This document shows, in pieces, positions 61,222-64,000 of a stretch of 64,000 nt of DNA. A program made the position numbers and the translations under genes. The notes below the pieces were generated by a model. That model worked only from the letters and a program-made list of their open reading frames with translations, was not told where the DNA came from and made no database searches. Source of the stretch: Roseovarius sp. THAF27 (GTDB lineage Bacteria > Pseudomonadota > Alphaproteobacteria > Rhodobacterales > Rhodobacteraceae); contig NZ_CP045393.1 in the NCBI RefSeq assembly GCF_009363655.1, forward strand, positions 1,488,001 through 1,552,000, read 5' to 3'. Position 1 is the stretch's first letter. Each line of letters opens with the position of its first letter.

Positions 61222-62559
61222 ATGGCGGTGAAGACGTTAGCGGGAGTGATTGGCCTGAGTGCGCTGTGCCTTGTTGCGGCCTGTGCGAAAAAGGAAAACA
61301 TCCTGACCGGCGAGCGCCAGGAGATCAGCGACATTCTGCAGACCGAGCCGGGTGACTCGGCGCTGGCGCCGCAGGCGGTCTCGGGCGCGGTACCGCCGCT
61401 GGCGCTGCCGGCGGCACGCAGCAACGCCAGCTGGGCCCAGAGCATTTCCAATGCCCGCACGCGGGTGGCGCATCCGGCGCTGCGCGGCACGCCGCAGCTG
61501 GCCTGGACGGCGAATATCGGGCAGGGCGACAGCCGCAAGTCGCGGATCACCGCCGATCCGGTGGTCGGGGGCGGTCGTGTCTACACGCTGGATTCCCGCG
61601 CCCAGGTGACGGCGGTCAGCACTTCGGGCCAAGTGATCTGGACCCGCGACCTGGTGCCCGCGAATGACGGTGCCATCGACGGCAGCGGCGGCGGTCTGGC
61701 CTATGACAACGGACAGCTGTTCGTGTCGTCGGGCTTTGGCCTTTTGACGGCGATCGACGCCGCCACCGGGCAGGTCCAGTGGCAACAGAACCTGCGGGCC
61801 ACCGGATCGGGCAGCCCGACCGTGGCCGGGGACCTTGTCTATGCCGTCGCGGGCGACGAGCTGGCCTGGGCGCTGGATCGCACGGACGGGCGCATCGCGT
61901 GGCAGCTGGAGGCGACTTCGGACATCCGCAACGTGCTGGGCGCGCCGTCGCCCGCCGTTTCGGACAAGTACGTGGTCTTCGGCTTTGGCTCGGGCGAGGT
62001 GCAAGGCGCGTTCCTGAAGGGCGGCCTGCGCCGCTGGACCACGCAGATCGCGGGCAAGCGGCGGGGCTATTCCTCGGGGATCATCGAGGATGTGACCGGC
62101 GAGCCCGTGATCGAGGGGAACACGATCTTTGCCGGCAACCACAGCGGACGGACCGTGGCGCTGAACCTTGGCAATGGCGAGCGGCTGTGGACCGCAGCAG
62201 ACGGGCCGCTTTATCGGGTGTGGCCCGCGGGCGACTCGATCTTCATGGTGTCGGACCGCAACGAGCTTCTGCGGCTGGCGCAATCCGACGGGCGGCGCCT
62301 GTGGAGCGTGAAGCTGCCGTTCTTCACCAAGTCGAAGCCCAAGAAACAGGCGCGGATCTTTGCCCATCACGGGCCGATCATCGCCGGGGGCCGGCTGATC
62401 ATCGCGTCGAGCGACGGGCTGATGCGGTTCTTCGACCCGACCAATGGCGCATCTCTGGGACAGGTGCAGATGCCGGGCGGGGCGACGACCAACCCGGTGG
62501 TGGCCGGAAACACGCTCTATGTCGTGTCGTCCAAGGGCCAGTTGATGGCTTTCCGTTAA
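61222..62559 (+). CDS. bamB: Outer-membrane assembly lipoprotein BamB
   Basis: A 445-residue lipoprotein: signal with the lipobox LVAAC (residues 17-21), then a beta-propeller of PQQ-like repeats (GRVYTLDSRAQVTAVSTSG, GFGLLTAIDAATGQVQWQQ, ELAWALDRTDGRIAWQLEA). BamB assists beta-barrel insertion through BamA. The position between yfgM-like and der is the conserved order. The ATG at 61222 begins the signal peptide. Confidence 0.9.
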   Translation: MAVKTLAGVIGLSALCLVAACAKKENILTGERQEISDILQTEPGDSALAPQAVSGAVPPLALPAARSNASWAQSISNARTRVAHPALRGTPQLAWTANIGQGDSRKSRITADPVVGGGRVYTLDSRAQVTAVSTSGQVIWTRDLVPANDGAIDGSGGGLAYDNGQLFVSSGFGLLTAIDAATGQVQWQQNLRATGSGSPTVAGDLVYAVAGDELAWALDRTDGRIAWQLEATSDIRNVLGAPSPAVSDKYVVFGFGSGEVQGAFLKGGLRRWTTQIAGKRRGYSSGIIEDVTGEPVIEGNTIFAGNHSGRTVALNLGNGERLWTAADGPLYRVWPAGDSIFMVSDRNELLRLAQSDGRRLWSVKLPFFTKSKPKKQARIFAHHGPIIAGGRLIIASSDGLMRFFDPTNGASLGQVQMPGGATTNPVVAGNTLYVVSSKGQLMAFR

Positions 62560-62643
62560 GCCGGACATGGTGTAACAGGGCGCTTTCGCAGGGGCCCTGA
62601 TGCGCAGGGTCCGCGCGGTTCATCCGATCCGGAGCCTGAAAAG

Positions 62644-64000
62644 ATGAGTTTCACACTGGCAATCGTGGGCCGCCCAAACGTGGGCAAATCCACGCTGTTC
62701 AACCGGCTTGTGGGTAAGCGGTTGGCGCTGGTCGACGACCAGCCGGGTGTCACGCGCGACCTGCGGGAGGGGGACGCGCGGCTGGCCGACCTGCGGTTCA
62801 CGGTGATCGACACCGCCGGGCTGGAGGATGCCACCGACGACAGCCTTGAAGGTCGGATGCGCAAGCTGACCGAGCGGGCGGTGGACATGGCCGATGTGTG
62901 CCTGTTCCTGATCGACGCGCGGGCCGGGGTGACGGCGCTCGATGAGATGTTCGCCGAGATCCTGCGCAAGCGGGCCGATCACGTCTTTGTCGCCGCCAAC
63001 AAGTCCGAGGGTAGCGCCGCTGATGCCGGCGTGCTGGAGGCCTACAGCCTGGGGCTGGGCGAGCCGATCCGCCTGTCCGCCGAGCATGGCGAGGGGATGC
63101 ACGACCTTTACACGGCGCTGTTGCCGCTGGCCGACGGGTACGCCGAGCGGGCCGAGGCGGAGGCGCCCGAGGTGGACGTGGCGGTGGACGAAGATGGCGA
63201 GGCGGACCCCGAGGGCGTGCGCAAGCCCACCAAGGCGCGCCCCCTTCAGGTGGCGGTGGTGGGGCGGCCCAACGCGGGCAAGTCGACGCTGATCAACAAG
63301 GTCCTGGGCGAGGACCGGCTGTTGACCGGGCCCGAGGCGGGGATCACGCGGGATGCGATCTCGGTCCGGATGGACTGGGACGGACTGCCGATGCGGATCT
63401 TCGACACCGCCGGGATGCGCAAAAAGGCCAAGGTGCAGGAAAAGCTGGAAAAACTGTCGGTGAGCGACGGTTTGCGGGCGGTGAAGTTCGCCGAGGTCGT
63501 GGTGGTTCTGCTGGATGCCGCCATTCCGTTCGAGCAGCAGGATCTGCGCATCGCCGACCTCGCGGAGCGCGAGGGGCGCGCGGTGGTCGTGGCGGTGAAC
63601 AAGTGGGACATCGAGGACGACAAGCAGGGCAAGCTGCGCGACATGCGCGAGGCGTTCGAGCGGCTGTTGCCGCAGCTGCGCGGCGCGCCTCTGGTGACGG
63701 TCTCGGCCAAGACGGGCAAGGGGCTGGACCGGCTGCACGCCGCGGTCGAGAAGGCCTATGACGTCTGGAACCGGCGGGTCAGCACGGCGCGGCTCAACCG
63801 CTGGCTGACGGGCGTGCTGGAGGCGCATCCGCCGCCCGCGCCGGGCGGGCGTCGGATCAAGCTGCGCTACATGACCCAGGCCAAGACGCGGCCGCCGGGA
63901 TTTGTGGTGATGTGCAGCCATCCCGACAAGATGCCGGCGAGCTATTCGCGCTATCTTGTCAACGGGTTGCGGGAAGACTTTGACATGCCGGGCACGCCCA
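62644..64000 (+). CDS. der: Ribosome biogenesis GTPase Der (partial, runs off the window)
   Basis: Tandem GTPase for 50S assembly; about 452 residues are inside the window and no stop is reached. Domain 1 has [16 protein letters not shown] and NKSE. Domain 2 has [28 protein letters not shown] and NKWD. The KH-like C-terminal domain begins at RLNRWL and includes [20 protein letters not shown]. An acidic linker ([16 protein letters not shown]) joins the G domains. The ATG at 62644 starts the standard [11 protein letters not shown]. Confidence 0.95.
   Translation, partial: MSFTLAIVGRPNVGKSTLFNRLVGKRLALVDDQPGVTRDLREGDARLADLRFTVIDTAGLEDATDDSLEGRMRKLTERAVDMADVCLFLIDARAGVTALDEMFAEILRKRADHVFVAANKSEGSAADAGVLEAYSLGLGEPIRLSAEHGEGMHDLYTALLPLADGYAERAEAEAPEVDVAVDEDGEADPEGVRKPTKARPLQVAVVGRPNAGKSTLINKVLGEDRLLTGPEAGITRDAISVRMDWDGLPMRIFDTAGMRKKAKVQEKLEKLSVSDGLRAVKFAEVVVVLLDAAIPFEQQDLRIADLAEREGRAVVVAVNKWDIEDDKQGKLRDMREAFERLLPQLRGAPLVTVSAKTGKGLDRLHAAVEKAYDVWNRRVSTARLNRWLTGVLEAHPPPAPGGRRIKLRYMTQAKTRPPGFVVMCSHPDKMPASYSRYLVNGLREDFDMPGTP

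Noticed and set aside
1..64000. tRNA, rRNA or CRISPR loci
   Set aside because: No cloverleaf-like T-loop (GGTTCRA), rRNA core sequence or regularly spaced identical repeats were noticed on either strand.

Overview
The window looks like a chromosomal segment of a marine-type Rhodobacteraceae (Roseobacter group) alphaproteobacterium. The evidence is high GC, tightly packed operons with ATGA/GTGA start-stop overlaps, a heterotetrameric sarcosine oxidase, a TRAP transporter, Irr- and HutC-type operators, an Atm1-type exporter, BamB and Der. No rRNA, tRNA or CRISPR array was seen.

Region 1 (1-4.3 kb): an MDR-type oxidoreductase, then zur-znuC-znuB divergent from znuA, with two Zur-box-like sites between zur and znuA. 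Region 2 (4.3-15.5 kb): a complete histidine-degradation locus of the HutF/HutG type. hutC-hutF diverge from hutI-hutH-hutG-hutU around an 18-bp perfect palindrome. The hut operon runs on into an FMN-binding protein and a three-component TRAP transporter, so uptake, breakdown and repression appear to be packaged together. Region 3 (15.5-30.1 kb): an iron and heme supercluster, almost all on the minus strand. It holds DUF1513, imelysin, a di-heme oxidoreductase, a second imelysin (IrpA-like), Dps, an unknown protein, a DUF1289 protein, HemP, a VOC protein, an IsdG-like monooxygenase, ChaN and HmuVUTS, with a TonB receptor facing the other way. Candidate iron-responsive dyads lie before hemP, the TonB receptor and irpA, and a perfect Irr box lies before dps.

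Region 4 (30.1-37.2 kb): a decayed genomic island. It contains relics of leuB, an IS5-family transposase, a thiolase, an SDR, ardC and a second znuA. It also has an intact pRiA4b ORF-3 family gene, an H-NS-like gene and an IS3-family element. A tyrosine integrase is split by an amber codon and cut off by the IS. The island abuts the 5' end of dusA, a known integration hotspot.

Region 5 (37.2-64 kb) is core genome: dusA with a coupled 2OG-oxygenase-like gene; ccmI-ruvX-DUF1289; soxB, two small membrane proteins, then soxD-soxA-soxG; sodB; rarD; a LOG-family gene; a LysM protein with a very long low-complexity linker; an entericidin-like lipoprotein; an Atm1-type ABC exporter; a degenerate cold-shock-like protein; an RND pump with an unusual membrane insertion plus its adaptor; a YfgM-like protein, bamB, and der, which runs off the end. 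Functions were assigned by reading motifs and family resemblance only; no database search was run.
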